From Weimeria sp002480925 (GTDB lineage: Bacteria > Bacillota > Clostridia > Lachnospirales > Lachnospiraceae): a stretch of 64,000 nucleotides of DNA. Positions 53,735 through 62,132 of this stretch are shown here, piece after piece. The notes below the pieces were generated by a model that worked only from the letters and a program-made list of their open reading frames with translations, did no database searches and was not told the DNA's origin. The stretch covers positions 78,451 through 142,450 of the forward strand of contig NZ_JBQHVU010000003.1 of NCBI RefSeq assembly GCF_052064335.1. The letters are read 5' to 3'. A program made the translations under genes and the position numbers. Each line of letters begins with the position of its first letter. The stretch's first letter is position 1.

Positions 53735-53776
53735 CCATTCCCCTACCTGCTAAGACCTAACGGTAAAGGAATGACG
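53735..53776 (-). promoter_or_regulatory. Structured leader of SMR gene
   Basis: Within a 125-base leader the RNA forms a 14-bp stem (GTCATTCCTTTACC with GGTAGGGGAATGGC, G-U pairs included) with a 14-base loop, preceded by a second hairpin around CCCATTGCTACC/GGGTAGTGGG. The layout resembles a riboswitch or attenuator, but it does not match the known guanidine riboswitch motifs I could recall. Confidence 0.6.
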
Positions 53777-53838
53777 TTAATCCCACTACCCGGTAGCAAT
53801 GGGCGCCTTCTATAATCAACTGTCCTGATATTACTTAA

Positions 53839-53867
53839 TAATATCGGATAATATCGGTTCTGTCAAT
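53839..53867 (-). promoter_or_regulatory. Promoter of SMR/PNPOx unit
   Basis: Minus-strand TTGACA, 17-base spacer and TATTAT. Transcription would start near 53832. Confidence 0.85.
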
Positions 53868-53882
53868 CTGCAGCTCTACCAT

Positions 53883-53911
53883 GCCAGTGCTTTACATTGG
53901 CACCTTTTTTT
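53883..53911 (+). terminator. Terminator-like hairpin
   Basis: Rightward GCCAGTG-CTTTA-CATTGGC followed by a run of U. No gene directly upstream reads into it. The next about 330 bases hold only short coding fragments (for example DKVTDDDNYMLTMAAVVLA before the AbrB gene), which look like gene relics. Confidence 0.55.
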
Positions 53912-54242
53912 CAGCTTCGATAAGATTATAAGGTGTCTGAAAGCCCTCAGATAGTAAGTTATAATTAAAAATGTCCGCATCCCCAGGGGAAGAGTTTTAT
54001 TCATCCCCGAACGAGATGGGGGTAAGCATTAAAATTCGTATCCGACAGATTAAAATGGCAGTTTGAACGGATTTTCAACCAGAATCCCGATCTGTGGACA
54101 CAAAGGATTTGTTGCAGATAAAGTGACGGATGATGACAACTATATGCTTACTATGGCGGCTGTTGTTTTGGCTGATAATGAGCCGGAGGATAACGAGTTT
54201 CTTGATTTTTCTTTTGGAATGTAAGAATCCCAGAAAAAGAGA

Positions 54243-54271
54243 TTGATAATTTCTGGAAAACTGCATATAAT
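54243..54271 (+). promoter_or_regulatory. Promoter of AbrB-type antitoxin
   Basis: TTGATA, 17-base spacer, TATAAT, 52 bases before the antitoxin start. Confidence 0.8.
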
Positions 54272-54322
54272 TAAATTGTAAGGAAAGTAAGGAATGTATT
54301 ACCGATTGAAGGAGGTTTTTAT

Positions 54323-54580
54323 ATGGAATTAGCAAAAGTAACATCAAAAGGACAGGTAACGATACCTATTGAAATTCGTAAAAAGCTTGGAATTAAGAAT
54401 GGTGACAAGGTTTTATTTATGGAGGATTCCGGAAGAATTTATATGATGAATTCATCTATGGATGCACTGCGTGAAGCACAGAGAGCATTTGCCGGAGAGG
54501 CAGAAAAAGCCGGTCTAAAAAATGATGATGATGTAATGGCAATGATAAAAGAGCTCAGAGAAGAAAGTGTGGTGAAGTAG
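54323..54580 (+). CDS. AbrB-family antitoxin (orphan)
   Basis: An 85-residue swapped-hairpin DNA-binding protein: KVTSKGQVTIPIEIRKKLGI is the AbrB/MazE-type signature. The C-terminal helices probably bound a toxin. Start follows GAAGGAGGTTTTTAT. The next frame begins MRIILEH and stops after eight codons, so the partner (PIN-type toxin in similar pairs) appears truncated; the antitoxin looks orphaned. Confidence 0.88.
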   Translation: MELAKVTSKGQVTIPIEIRKKLGIKNGDKVLFMEDSGRIYMMNSSMDALREAQRAFAGEAEKAGLKNDDDVMAMIKELREESVVK

Positions 54581-54738
54581 ATGAGGATTATATTAGAGCA
54601 TAGGTGAAGCAGAAACATGGAATCATAGAGCGTGAAAACTATAATAAGCCTAAATTAGAGAACAGTAGACAACCGGGATTTCCGGAGGAAAAGGTTAAGG
54701 CTATTGAGGAAGCTTTGAAACACTTTAAGATGAAATAG
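54581..54738 (+). pseudogene. Truncated toxin partner and unknown relic
   Basis: An ATG directly after the antitoxin stop encodes MRIILEHR and then stops, which fits the start of a PIN-type toxin. The next open stretch (KQKHGIIERENYNKPKLENS, continuing to KAIEEALKHFKMK and a stop) looks like the end of another gene. No complete protein is possible here. Confidence 0.55.
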
Positions 54739-54755
54739 AAGATGATACAGTGTGA

Positions 54756-55066
54756 TTGACACAACAACAGATGTCAGAGTTATTTCAAACTTCGCGAACA
54801 AATATAGTAGGACATATTAAGCATATTTATGAGGAGGGTGAATTAGACGAAATTTCAACCTGTCGGAATTTCCGACAGGTTTGAAAAGAAGGAAATTGTG
54901 AGGTGACAAGGCAGATTCCTTAATATAATCTTGATATGATAATATCTCTTGGATACCGTATCAAATCAGTGATTGCAACAAGATTCAGGCAGTGGGCAAC
55001 AAAGCGGATAAAAGAATATATGATTAAGGGATTTACGATAGATGACGAGCGTTTGAAAGGAAATAG
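54756..55066 (+). pseudogene. Decayed RhuM-family gene
   Basis: Two fragments in different frames match RhuM (virulence/Fic-island type) proteins: LTQQQMSELFQTSRTNIVGHIKHIYEEGELDE from 54756, which ends at a TGA, and YNLDMIISLGYRIKSVIATRF..RQWATKRIKEYMIKGFTIDDERLK from about 54917. The intervening region is frameshifted and short. A perfect inverted repeat (AACCTGTCGGAA/TTCCGACAGGTT) covers the first break. Not functional as it stands. Confidence 0.78.
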
Positions 55067-55140
55067 AGAAAGTGAAAGGACGCTGCCGATTGGCTGTGTC
55101 CTTTCTTTGGAACAAAACAGATTCTCTTTGCGAACAATGT

Positions 55141-56847
55141 CTAAATCTGGAAATTGCTGATATTTTGTGCGAGCATATCGGCGGTATTCCGAAGGTTTTC
55201 CGTAGAATTTTCGATATTGCGGAAACTGTCTGCCATCTCTGACATAGCCGTATTGGTCTGGCTTGTGCCATCCGCATTCTGCTGGGCGATGTCGGACAGC
55301 GTTTCGATAATGGCGATGATCTCGTTTCGCGCCTTCTCAAGTTCCGTTGTCTTTTGCTCAATGCTTCGAATGCGCTCCACAGAAGCATCGAGTTCGGTGA
55401 TCACACCGCTTACGGCAGAGGAAGTGTTTTCAATATACTGATTCTGCTGGTCGATAACGGTACGTGTGCGTTCCATGGTTTCAACCACTTTCTCGGAATT
55501 GGCAATCAGTGTATTGACAATTTCCGCAATATTGCCACTGGCGGTATCCGATTGTTCCGCAAGCTTCTGGATTTCTGTCGCGACAACGGCAAACCCACGT
55601 CCGGCTTCACCGGCGCGGGCGGCTTCGATACTGGCATTTAATGATAACAGATTCGTTTGTGCCGCAATCTCTGAGATAAATTGGGTCGCGGACTGAATAT
55701 TCTGTGCAGAAGTGTTTGTCTGGTTGGTCTGGTCAGCGATAACAGAGATTGCATTTTTTACTTCTTCACTGATCTGTTTTAATTCTTTAATTGTGACAGA
55801 TGCTTTGTCGCTGGCTTCTTTCATGGTGTCGGCACTCTCGTTTAACTCATCTGCGGCAAGTCCCGTTTCGGTAATCAGATTTCCCATGATCTGCACATTG
55901 GCAGAGGCGTTCTGTGCATCCGTTGCCTGCTGGGTTGCACCGTCTGTAATGTTGGCCACCGTTGTCTGCATTGTATGGATGCCGGTATAGGTTTCATGGG
56001 AGGTCTGCTCAAGCATGTCGGACGAATCCACAAGCAGAGAAGTACTTTCCTTGATGCCGCCGATAATTTTTAAAAGTTCCGTCTGCAGATTTTCAACTGC
56101 GCGGGAGAGATCACCGATTTCATCGGATCGCTTCAAAGCCTTGCGGTCGATGGCTGCATGCAGATTACCGGAAGATACTTCCTGAACACTCTGAATGCTT
56201 CGGCGAAGTGCGCGCGTAATAGAGGTTGTGCACTTCTGTACGATAATAATGCAGACGACCATGGCTACAATCACGATTGCAATGATTGTGTTGAGAATCC
56301 GCATAATACTGTCGTGCGTCGGCTTCTTCCTGGCACCGGCAAATATCATGCCGATCGGTGCCGAAGCATCGTCTTTCTGGTAGACCGGTGTGTAGTATCC
56401 GTAGTAGATGGTTCCATTGATGGATACGTTGGAACTGAAGAAATCTTCACCGTTTTTCAGTACGATTTCTGTGATTTTTTTCCCGGCAGGGCTTCCAAGA
56501 ATACGCTTTCCATCGGAGTCCAAGGCGGAGGTCATGATTCGTTTGTCTCCGTAAAAGAAGGTGACGTCCATTCCGGATTTTGCTTTAATTGTATCGACAA
56601 GATTTTCAGACTGCGAGATGTTGTAGCTTCCCTTCCAGATGTCACCGTTGGTTGACTCTAAGTAGGAGCCGGCATTCTGATCATAGGCGGCTAAGGTTGC
56701 AACCGCAGTACCTTTCAGTGAGTTCTCTACCTGCCCGAGGATCGCATTCTGTACAAGTGTTGCTGCCAGTGTGATAATGATCCCGCCGAGAAGAAGTAAG
56801 GGAATGAGGGAACAAAACAGGATTTTTTTTCGTATGGTTAATTTCAT
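55141..56847 (-). CDS. Methyl-accepting chemotaxis protein with Cache-type sensor
   Basis: A 568-residue chemoreceptor: signal/TM1 at about 9-32 (ILFCSLIPLLLLGGIIITLA), an extracellular Cache-type domain to about 190 (VTFFYGDKRIMTSALDSDGK, DFFSSNVSINGTIYYGYYTPVY), TM2 at about 188-208 (IIAIVIVAMVVCIIIV), HAMP, and a signalling tip with EIAAQTNLLSLNASIEAARAGEAG. It is 11 bases downstream of the BMP-type lipoprotein gene, so it may sense that protein's ligand. Confidence 0.94.
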   Translation of the reverse strand: MKLTIRKKILFCSLIPLLLLGGIIITLAATLVQNAILGQVENSLKGTAVATLAAYDQNAGSYLESTNGDIWKGSYNISQSENLVDTIKAKSGMDVTFFYGDKRIMTSALDSDGKRILGSPAGKKITEIVLKNGEDFFSSNVSINGTIYYGYYTPVYQKDDASAPIGMIFAGARKKPTHDSIMRILNTIIAIVIVAMVVCIIIVQKCTTSITRALRRSIQSVQEVSSGNLHAAIDRKALKRSDEIGDLSRAVENLQTELLKIIGGIKESTSLLVDSSDMLEQTSHETYTGIHTMQTTVANITDGATQQATDAQNASANVQIMGNLITETGLAADELNESADTMKEASDKASVTIKELKQISEEVKNAISVIADQTNQTNTSAQNIQSATQFISEIAAQTNLLSLNASIEAARAGEAGRGFAVVATEIQKLAEQSDTASGNIAEIVNTLIANSEKVVETMERTRTVIDQQNQYIENTSSAVSGVITELDASVERIRSIEQKTTELEKARNEIIAIIETLSDIAQQNADGTSQTNTAMSEMADSFRNIENSTENLRNTADMLAQNISNFQI

Positions 56848-56858
56848 ATGCGCCTCCT

Positions 56859-58049
56859 CTACTCAACGACAACAACGTTGCGGTAATACCAGTTGATTCC
56901 ACCGGTAATCGTAGCGTCATCGAGTGTCGAGCCTTCTGAACCGATTGTATCTCCGGTGTTGGTTTCCAGAACACCATCAAAGACATTGTTTTCTCCGCTT
57001 AAGATTGCAGCAGTGGCTTCGTCAACCTTTTCCTGCGTACCTTCAGCGGCAAAACCGGCAAGGTTTGTGATTCCGACAAGTCCTTCTGCCATACCGCCGT
57101 AATAGTTGCTTCCATCCCAGGTTCCGTTCATAACGCTTTTGACTGCGGAAGTATAGTATGCGCTCCAATTCCAGATAACGCTGGTAAGGCAGGAGTCAGG
57201 GGTCTCTTTACTCATATCTGAGTTATAGCCGATACCATATACACCGCGATCCTGTGCGAGTGTCTGTGGATAAGGGGTATCACAGTGTTGTGCCATCACA
57301 TCACATCCCATATCAAGAAGCTGCTCGGAAGCCGCTTTTTCCTTATCCGGATCGTACCAGCTGTTCGTGACAGCAACATAGATTCTGGCATCCGGATTGA
57401 CCGATTCCACACCAATGGCAAAAGCATCGATGCCTCCGGTTACTTCGGAGTTGGAAGAATCCTGAGCTGCGACATAGCCGATCTTATTACTTTTGGTATT
57501 CATTCCGGCAATAATACCACTAAGGTAACGCGCCTGATAGATGCGGCCAAAATAGTTGTTAAAATTCTTTCCATTGGACAGATTGCCGGTTCCATGGGAA
57601 AAATATATGTCCGGATATTGTTCCGCCATCTCGGAGGTTGCTTCCATGTATCCCCAGCTCGTGGTAAAGATGATCTTGCATCCGTCGTCGATACATTCCT
57701 TTATGGCTTTTTCTGTTGCGGCAGCGTCGCCGTCATCTACGATCTTGCGTTCAATCTGGTCGGAATGCAGACCAAGATTTTCCTGCATCCCCTGAATTCC
57801 GAGATCGTGGGTATAGGAATAGCCACTTCCCTCGGATGGATCCGAGATATAGAGAACTCCTACTTTCATATCGTCTTTGGAAATCTTGGTCTGTTTGGAA
57901 TCCGATGCCTTGGCAGACGCTTCGGTAGAAGTATAGCCTTTATTGGTAGCATAGTCATCGGGGGTCTTGGTTGAGCTGCCTGCGCAGCCGGTCAATACCG
58001 CAGCGATTAAGAGAAATGCGGTACAGTTACAAAGTATCTTTTGCCTCAT
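56859..58049 (-). CDS. BMP-family substrate-binding lipoprotein
   Basis: A 396-residue lipoprotein of the Bmp/Med family, which bind nucleosides or autoinducer-like compounds for ABC uptake. A lipobox LLIAAVLTGCAGS gives Cys22; residues DMKVGVLYISDPSEGSGYSY, TTSWGYMEATSEMAEQYPDI and VMAQHCDTPYPQT are family features. No permease or ATPase gene is adjacent; instead a chemoreceptor follows, so it may deliver ligand to that receptor. Start ATG follows AGGAGGTAGGCAGA. Confidence 0.93.
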   Translation of the reverse strand: MRQKILCNCTAFLLIAAVLTGCAGSSTKTPDDYATNKGYTSTEASAKASDSKQTKISKDDMKVGVLYISDPSEGSGYSYTHDLGIQGMQENLGLHSDQIERKIVDDGDAAATEKAIKECIDDGCKIIFTTSWGYMEATSEMAEQYPDIYFSHGTGNLSNGKNFNNYFGRIYQARYLSGIIAGMNTKSNKIGYVAAQDSSNSEVTGGIDAFAIGVESVNPDARIYVAVTNSWYDPDKEKAASEQLLDMGCDVMAQHCDTPYPQTLAQDRGVYGIGYNSDMSKETPDSCLTSVIWNWSAYYTSAVKSVMNGTWDGSNYYGGMAEGLVGITNLAGFAAEGTQEKVDEATAAILSGENNVFDGVLETNTGDTIGSEGSTLDDATITGGINWYYRNVVVVE

Positions 58050-58082
58050 TCTGCCTACCTCCTACAAGTATGTCTTAAGAAT

Positions 58083-58110
58083 ATTTTAGCAAAATGTCAT
58101 AAGAAATCAA
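58083..58110 (-). promoter_or_regulatory. Candidate promoter of BMP-chemoreceptor unit
   Basis: Minus-strand TTGATT, 16-base spacer and TAAAAT, about 35 bases upstream of the lipoprotein start. The rest of the 303-base gap (58050-58352) has no gene. Confidence 0.5.
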
Positions 58111-58271
58111 TAAAATAAGACAAAAAAATAGCAAAATTGTGAAAAAACAGACAGCCTTTCGACCACAAACCTGGTACATAGATTCATTGGAAATAATTGT
58201 TGTTACATCGAAATACTTTGAAGTGTCGATACTAGGTGCTCCGGATCCGGAAAATGCTAAAAGGCATTGTA

Positions 58272-58306
58272 GACCATGCAGCAGTCAGATTTCTGCTGCA
58301 ATGGTC
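58272..58306 (-). terminator. Hairpin after XRE regulator gene
   Basis: GACCATTGCAGCAG pairs with CTGCTGCATGGTC (one bulge) around an eight-base loop. The U tract is weak (a TTTT after 13 bases), so termination strength is uncertain. Confidence 0.6.
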
Positions 58307-58352
58307 CATTGACATTATGCTGTAGAAACAATTTCCCCGATATATGGTTTCT

Positions 58353-58544
58353 TTATTCCCAGAAGAGATCATTCAAAGTCTTATCCAGTGCCTTGCAGAT
58401 ACTGATGCAGAGTTGAATGGTAGGATTATAATCTCCCTTTTCAATCGCATTGATGGTCTGGCGGCTAACCCCAACCAGATCCGCGAGCTGCTGCTGGGAC
58501 AGGTCCTTGGCTGCTCGAGCTGATTTTAGATTTAGATTCTTCAT
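58353..58544 (-). CDS. XRE-family transcriptional regulator
   Basis: A 63-residue stand-alone helix-turn-helix repressor: SARAAKDLSQQQLADLVGVS, RQTINAIEKGDYNPTIQL and ICKALDKTLNDLFWE. Follows the membrane protein gene with 24 bases between. The pair is typical of Firmicutes two-gene units in which the regulator controls its partner; the dyad upstream of the unit is its likely site. Confidence 0.93.
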   Translation of the reverse strand: MKNLNLKSARAAKDLSQQQLADLVGVSRQTINAIEKGDYNPTIQLCISICKALDKTLNDLFWE

Positions 58545-58568
58545 ACTGATTTTCCTTTCTCTCGCAGC

Positions 58569-59093
58569 TTATTCTGCGTCTCTCTTATCGATGATAAGCT
58601 TAAGGCCCTGCATGCAGAGGAAAACTAGGAAGAAGGCTGCCAATACAAAAGGAAGTCCACCATCGAAACTAATTCTACCATTTTCGATCACTTTTCCATC
58701 CATGATCTTACTGATTGCCTGGGCAAGGAAGAAAACAACCAGCGCTCCCCAGCAGACGATCATGCTCTTATGTCCATGCTGCTTATATCCCCAGTATGCA
58801 TCCTTGAAGATGCAGTAGCCTGAAAGTACAAGCCCGGATAGGAAGAAGATCGCTACCAGAACCAGCCCCGGCTCGATAAAGCGTTCTGCAATACCTTCAA
58901 AGCAGATTGCATATACAAATGTAAGTAAGCCTGCTGTAACATATGCGTATTTGTAACCACGTCCTCTGATGGCTGCCTGGCGCTCATCATAAGCAGTATC
59001 GCCCTCTCTCTTTCTCTTCAGCAACATCACGACTACCAGTAATACAAGTACTCCCAGGAAACCACTCATAAATCCTATTCTGTATGCATCCAT
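58569..59093 (-). CDS. Multi-pass membrane protein paired with XRE regulator
   Basis: A 174-residue protein with about five predicted helices (FMSGFLGVLVLLVVVMLL, YVTAGLLTFVYAICF, LVLVAIFFLSGLVLSGY, MIVCWGALVVFFLAQAI, LPFVLAAFFLVFLCM) and a cytoplasmic AYDERQAAIRGRGYKYAY loop typical of DUF-type partners of XRE regulators. Start used follows TGGAGGTAATCGTT; an upstream in-frame start is possible. Function unknown. Confidence 0.75.
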   Translation of the reverse strand: MDAYRIGFMSGFLGVLVLLVVVMLLKRKREGDTAYDERQAAIRGRGYKYAYVTAGLLTFVYAICFEGIAERFIEPGLVLVAIFFLSGLVLSGYCIFKDAYWGYKQHGHKSMIVCWGALVVFFLAQAISKIMDGKVIENGRISFDGGLPFVLAAFFLVFLCMQGLKLIIDKRDAE

Positions 59094-59290
59094 AACGATT
59101 ACCTCCATCTTTTCTTTCTATAAAACTTTCACTTAATATTGTTTACTGCTTTTCTCTCTTGTTCAGGCTAGTTCTCTTTATTGTCCTTTCTCTTCTAAGT
59201 ATTTCTCAATGCCTACAATAATTACGATTCCAGGTCCTGCAACCAGCCCGGTACCAAGCTGATCACTTTGTGTCGTTTACTATTTACAAA
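59094..59290 (-). other. Leader of XRE unit with a gene relic
   Basis: The roughly 200-base leader shows no intact gene. On the minus strand DQLGTGLVAGPGIVIIVGIEK, ending KYLEEKGQ and a stop, is open but lacks a start and looks like the C-terminus of a lost membrane protein. Confidence 0.5.
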
Positions 59291-59343
59291 ATGTCATATA
59301 TATTTGACATCGTTATAATATCATGCTCATTACTTTTTGTCAA
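59291..59343 (-). promoter_or_regulatory. Promoter and operator of XRE/membrane unit
   Basis: Minus-strand TTGACA (59343-59338), 17-base spacer and TATTAT (59320-59315). Right at the expected start point lies the palindrome ATGTCA-N8-TGACAT (59291-59310). Such a dyad over +1 is a classical repressor site, so autoregulation by the XRE protein is likely. Confidence 0.82.
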
Positions 59344-59525
59344 CTATATTTTACATAAAATCTATAATGTGGTGCGGACATTTTTTTAGACTGCGACACC
59401 TGAAGTGGTAAACTTATTTTAGACACGGAGGGGTTAATTTTTGGACACGGATCTTATATAATAAAGATAGAAAAGATCCATTTCTAAAACGCTTGTTCTC
59501 CTCTACTTGAACAGAGAGACAAAAC
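59344..59525 (+). other. Region without intact gene
   Basis: Contains a GACAC-rich stretch (TAGACTGCGACACC, TAGACACGGAGG, GGACACGGA) that may be a transposon-end remnant. No gene is supported. Confidence 0.4.
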
Positions 59526-59570
59526 GACTGGAAACAGGGCAACGGCATTAGAACGGGCGATACTGTATAT

Positions 59571-59933
59571 ATGTATGTGGCGTCTCCCGTCTCTGCCATC
59601 CTTTATAAGTGCAAGGTCACTAAAACGGATATTCCCTATGATTACCGTGACGATAACCTGACAATCACGGCTCTGATGAGGATAAGGCTGTTGAAACGCT
59701 ATAAGCCGGGTAAATTTACCTTCGACAAACTGAAGAACGAGTATGGAATTTTTGAACTGCGATGCAAATTTGGAAGTGATATTACACGTACACTTTATTT
59801 TTTCTATGAAGGTGCTACGATTGTATTAACCAACGGGTTTGTAAAAAAGACGCAGAAAACGCCACTGGCTGAGATTCAGCTGGCAAAAGACAGAAGAAAA
59901 GATTATCTACGTAGGAAGGAGAATACCAAATGA
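59571..59933 (+). CDS. Chimeric EVE fragment-HigB toxin
   Basis: A 120-residue reading frame joining two unrelated pieces. Residues 1-60 (YVASPVSAILYKCKVTKTDI, RYKPGKFTFDKLKNEYGI) match the EVE domain type, and the match continues upstream of the ATG in the same frame (WKQGNGIRTGDTVYMY) to a stop. Residues 60-120 (FELRCKFGSDITRTLYFFYE, GFVKKTQKTPLAEIQLAKDR) are the C-terminal half of a RelE/HigB (Gp49-like) toxin. The N-terminal half of the toxin is replaced, so activity is doubtful. It overlaps higA by four bases. Confidence 0.75.
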   Translation: MYVASPVSAILYKCKVTKTDIPYDYRDDNLTITALMRIRLLKRYKPGKFTFDKLKNEYGIFELRCKFGSDITRTLYFFYEGATIVLTNGFVKKTQKTPLAEIQLAKDRRKDYLRRKENTK

Positions 59934-60223
59934 CACTTCAGGAATATAAAGCCGAGAAAATGAAGGATCCGGAATTTGCAAAAGCATATGAGGAAGTTCA
60001 GCCGGAAATGAATGTCATCCGGGCAATTATTGAGGCCAGAACCTCACAGCATCTTACACAGAAGGAATTATCGATAAAGACTGGAATAGACCAGGCAGAA
60101 ATCAGCAAACTGGAGAATGGGACTAGAAACCCATCAATAAAGTTGCTGCAGAGATTAGCTGATGGCCTTGGAATGGTTCTGGATATTTCCTTCCGACCGA
60201 AGGAAGATGTAAAGAAAGCGTAA
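59930..60223 (+). CDS. HigA-type antitoxin (XRE)
   Basis: A 97-residue helix-turn-helix antitoxin: QEYKAEKMKDPEFAKAYEEV at the start, then HLTQKELSIKTGIDQAEISK and ENGTRNPSIKLLQRLADGLG. The N-terminal helical segment and C-terminal tail are those of HigA proteins. It appears intact although its toxin is chimeric. It begins at ATG overlapping the toxin end. Confidence 0.9.
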   Translation: MTLQEYKAEKMKDPEFAKAYEEVQPEMNVIRAIIEARTSQHLTQKELSIKTGIDQAEISKLENGTRNPSIKLLQRLADGLGMVLDISFRPKEDVKKA

Positions 60224-60348
60224 TGCAAGGACGACATATGATGAAGAAAAACAAGATGAGTTAAGAGAGATTGTGAAAGCCAGAAAGTAGATATGAGGTG
60301 TCTATGGCTAAAAAATTTAATCCCGGATTTGGCGAGGAGAGATTACAT

Positions 60349-61014
60349 ATGAGATACGATTTGACTATCGATAAGGAATTGTTCAGTGTCTATCCGGAGA
60401 TCCGACTGGGGCTTTTACGATTTTCTGCAGATGTGAAAGCGCCAGATGATCATTTCTGGGAGTATATGAATGCGGAAGTCCTGCCGCAGGTGAGAAGCGG
60501 CGTGGAAGGAAAGGCATGGAGTGAGATTCCTGGTATAAAGGGTAGTCGGGCTGCTTACAAGGCTTTTGGTAGAAACCCCGGCAGGTACAGAGTTTCATCC
60601 GAAGCGTTAATTCGCAGAGTTCGCCGTGGGGATGAACTGTACCATATCAATTCAGTTGTCGATGTAAATAACCTGATTTCTGTTAAAAGCGGTTTGTCTG
60701 TTGGGTCATATGATCTCGGACAGGTTCATGGAGCAATCAAGTTGCGTAAAGCGGACCATAGCGAAGGCTATACGGGCATTGGCAAGGATTTTCTTGATAT
60801 GGAGAACATGATTGTATTAGCTGATGATGTTGGAATCTTCGGCTCATCCATGTCAGATTCTACGCGGGCGATGGTTACAGATTCTGCAACAGACATTCTT
60901 GTAGTCATCTATTGTTTTGAGGATGACATTGACCTTGACGCACTGCTTCGTGAAGCAGTAAGTGCATTTGGAAGGTTTGCTGGAGCAGAGGATGTAGAGC
61001 ATTGGATTGTATAA
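60349..61014 (+). CDS. B3/B4 tRNA-binding domain protein
   Basis: A 221-residue protein with the B3_4 domain of phenylalanyl-tRNA synthetase beta: YPEIRLGLLRFSADV, SEIPGIKGSRAAYKAFGRNP, RYRVSSEALIRRVRRGDELY and NSVVDVNNLISVKSGL. Stand-alone B3/B4 proteins may hydrolyse mischarged tRNA or bind nucleic acid; exact role unknown. The ATG behind GAGGAGAGATTACAT is chosen; an ATG 15 codons upstream has only a weak site. Confidence 0.85.
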   Translation: MRYDLTIDKELFSVYPEIRLGLLRFSADVKAPDDHFWEYMNAEVLPQVRSGVEGKAWSEIPGIKGSRAAYKAFGRNPGRYRVSSEALIRRVRRGDELYHINSVVDVNNLISVKSGLSVGSYDLGQVHGAIKLRKADHSEGYTGIGKDFLDMENMIVLADDVGIFGSSMSDSTRAMVTDSATDILVVIYCFEDDIDLDALLREAVSAFGRFAGAEDVEHWIV

Positions 61015-61266
61015 ATTCCAGTTTGCCGAGATGTAAAGGAATAATCGATGAAGCAGATACCAAACAAGGAGTATGAGGAATTTCAGAAGTTTCCTGGTAC
61101 GGAATTTCACTTAAGGGCGGCGGAAACCAGCACGTTTGTGTCAATGACAGCGTAATATTTCACAGGCACCTCACTTTCTGGCTTCCGCTATTTCCGCATC
61201 AATTTCTTCAAGCGAATAGCATAAATATAAGCAGATGAAAACAAATGATTACAAAGCTACTATTCC
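61015..61266 (+). other. Region without intact gene
   Basis: A short frame (MKQIPNKEYEEFQKFPGTEF) resembles a gene fragment; nothing complete is supported. Confidence 0.45.
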
Positions 61267-61539
61267 TTTTATCGGGAATTCCCAGAGATTTTTCAGACAG
61301 TGTCTGGAAAATCTGAAAGGTTGCTTTCCTGGTCACATTATACCGTTCTTCTGCAGGTTAAAGATCATCAGGCTAGAGACTGGTATGAAAATGAAGCGCA
61401 TCAGGAAGGCTGGAGTGTCCGGACGCTTCAGCGGAATGTATCTTCTCAGTATTATTATCGGATGCTGAAGACGCAGCGGCCGGAAGCAGTGAAACAGGAA
61501 ATGCAGATGCTGACATCTTGTAGATTTATGTATGTTTGA
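61267..61539 (+). pseudogene. Decayed DUF1016 (YhcG) nuclease-family gene
   Basis: The reading FYREFPEIFQTVSGKSERLL, then SWSHYTVLLQVKDHQARDWY and ENEAHQEGWSVRTLQRNVSS, is the conserved N-terminal segment of DUF1016/YhcG PD-(D/E)XK proteins. The start and the whole C-terminal nuclease domain are missing. It is a remnant in a region of defence and toxin genes. Confidence 0.78.
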
Positions 61540-62132
61540 CGCATCTGAAATTCGATACTGTTGATTTGTTTATAAAGAATTCGTATAATTAATTCTAGAG
61601 ATCTGTCTTTTGTTGTCTTCAGGGCCCGTTCGATCAACTGACCTTATTGTCGGGGATGCGTTAGGTACCAGGGAACAGAAAAACGGCACGAATCGGGTAC
61701 CGCAAGTACAGAATCAGATACCGGACGGGTATCAGGGAGGTGAGCACTATCAGGAGCAACGAGTTTCTCAAGAATCTGTACAGGTATCTGGATAATCAGA
61801 GGAATCAGGGAACCTACGTCATATAGTTCTTAAATGCAGCGGGAAGCCGCTACTTCAAGATGCCTCTCTCATATGCAAATTCTCGTATCTACAGAAGGCG
61901 GTCTAGAACGGATGATCAAGAAACGATATGGGTTCTTAAATGATGTGAAGTAATAAGCATGGATAGCTTTATAGAAGGGTGAAAGTTAAGGCGGCAACGT
62001 GAACACTGACGTTCTCTTCTCTGAATATGTGTAGCCCTCAACTTCGAGGTCTCTGACATTTTGGAGACAGTTGAGGATGAAGAGCCGGCAGTGAAAGCAA
62101 TAAAGAAAACGGGAAACGAGGAGTAATAACAA
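61540..62132 (+). other. Degraded region before second hsdM
   Basis: No intact gene. Fragments such as SNEFLKNLYRYLDNQRNQGT after 61748 are open but broken by stops. A short frame ending TVEDEEPAVKAIKKTGNEE leads into the hsdM ribosome site and may be the end of a lost upstream gene. Confidence 0.5.

Noticed and set aside
53715..53832. Guanidine riboswitch (known classes)
   Set aside because: Gene context fits but the conserved motifs of guanidine-I, II and III could not be matched by eye, so it is listed only as an unassigned leader.
54075..54347. 90-codon leftward gene
   Set aside because: Low-complexity, no ribosome site and overlaps the AbrB promoter; regarded as noise.
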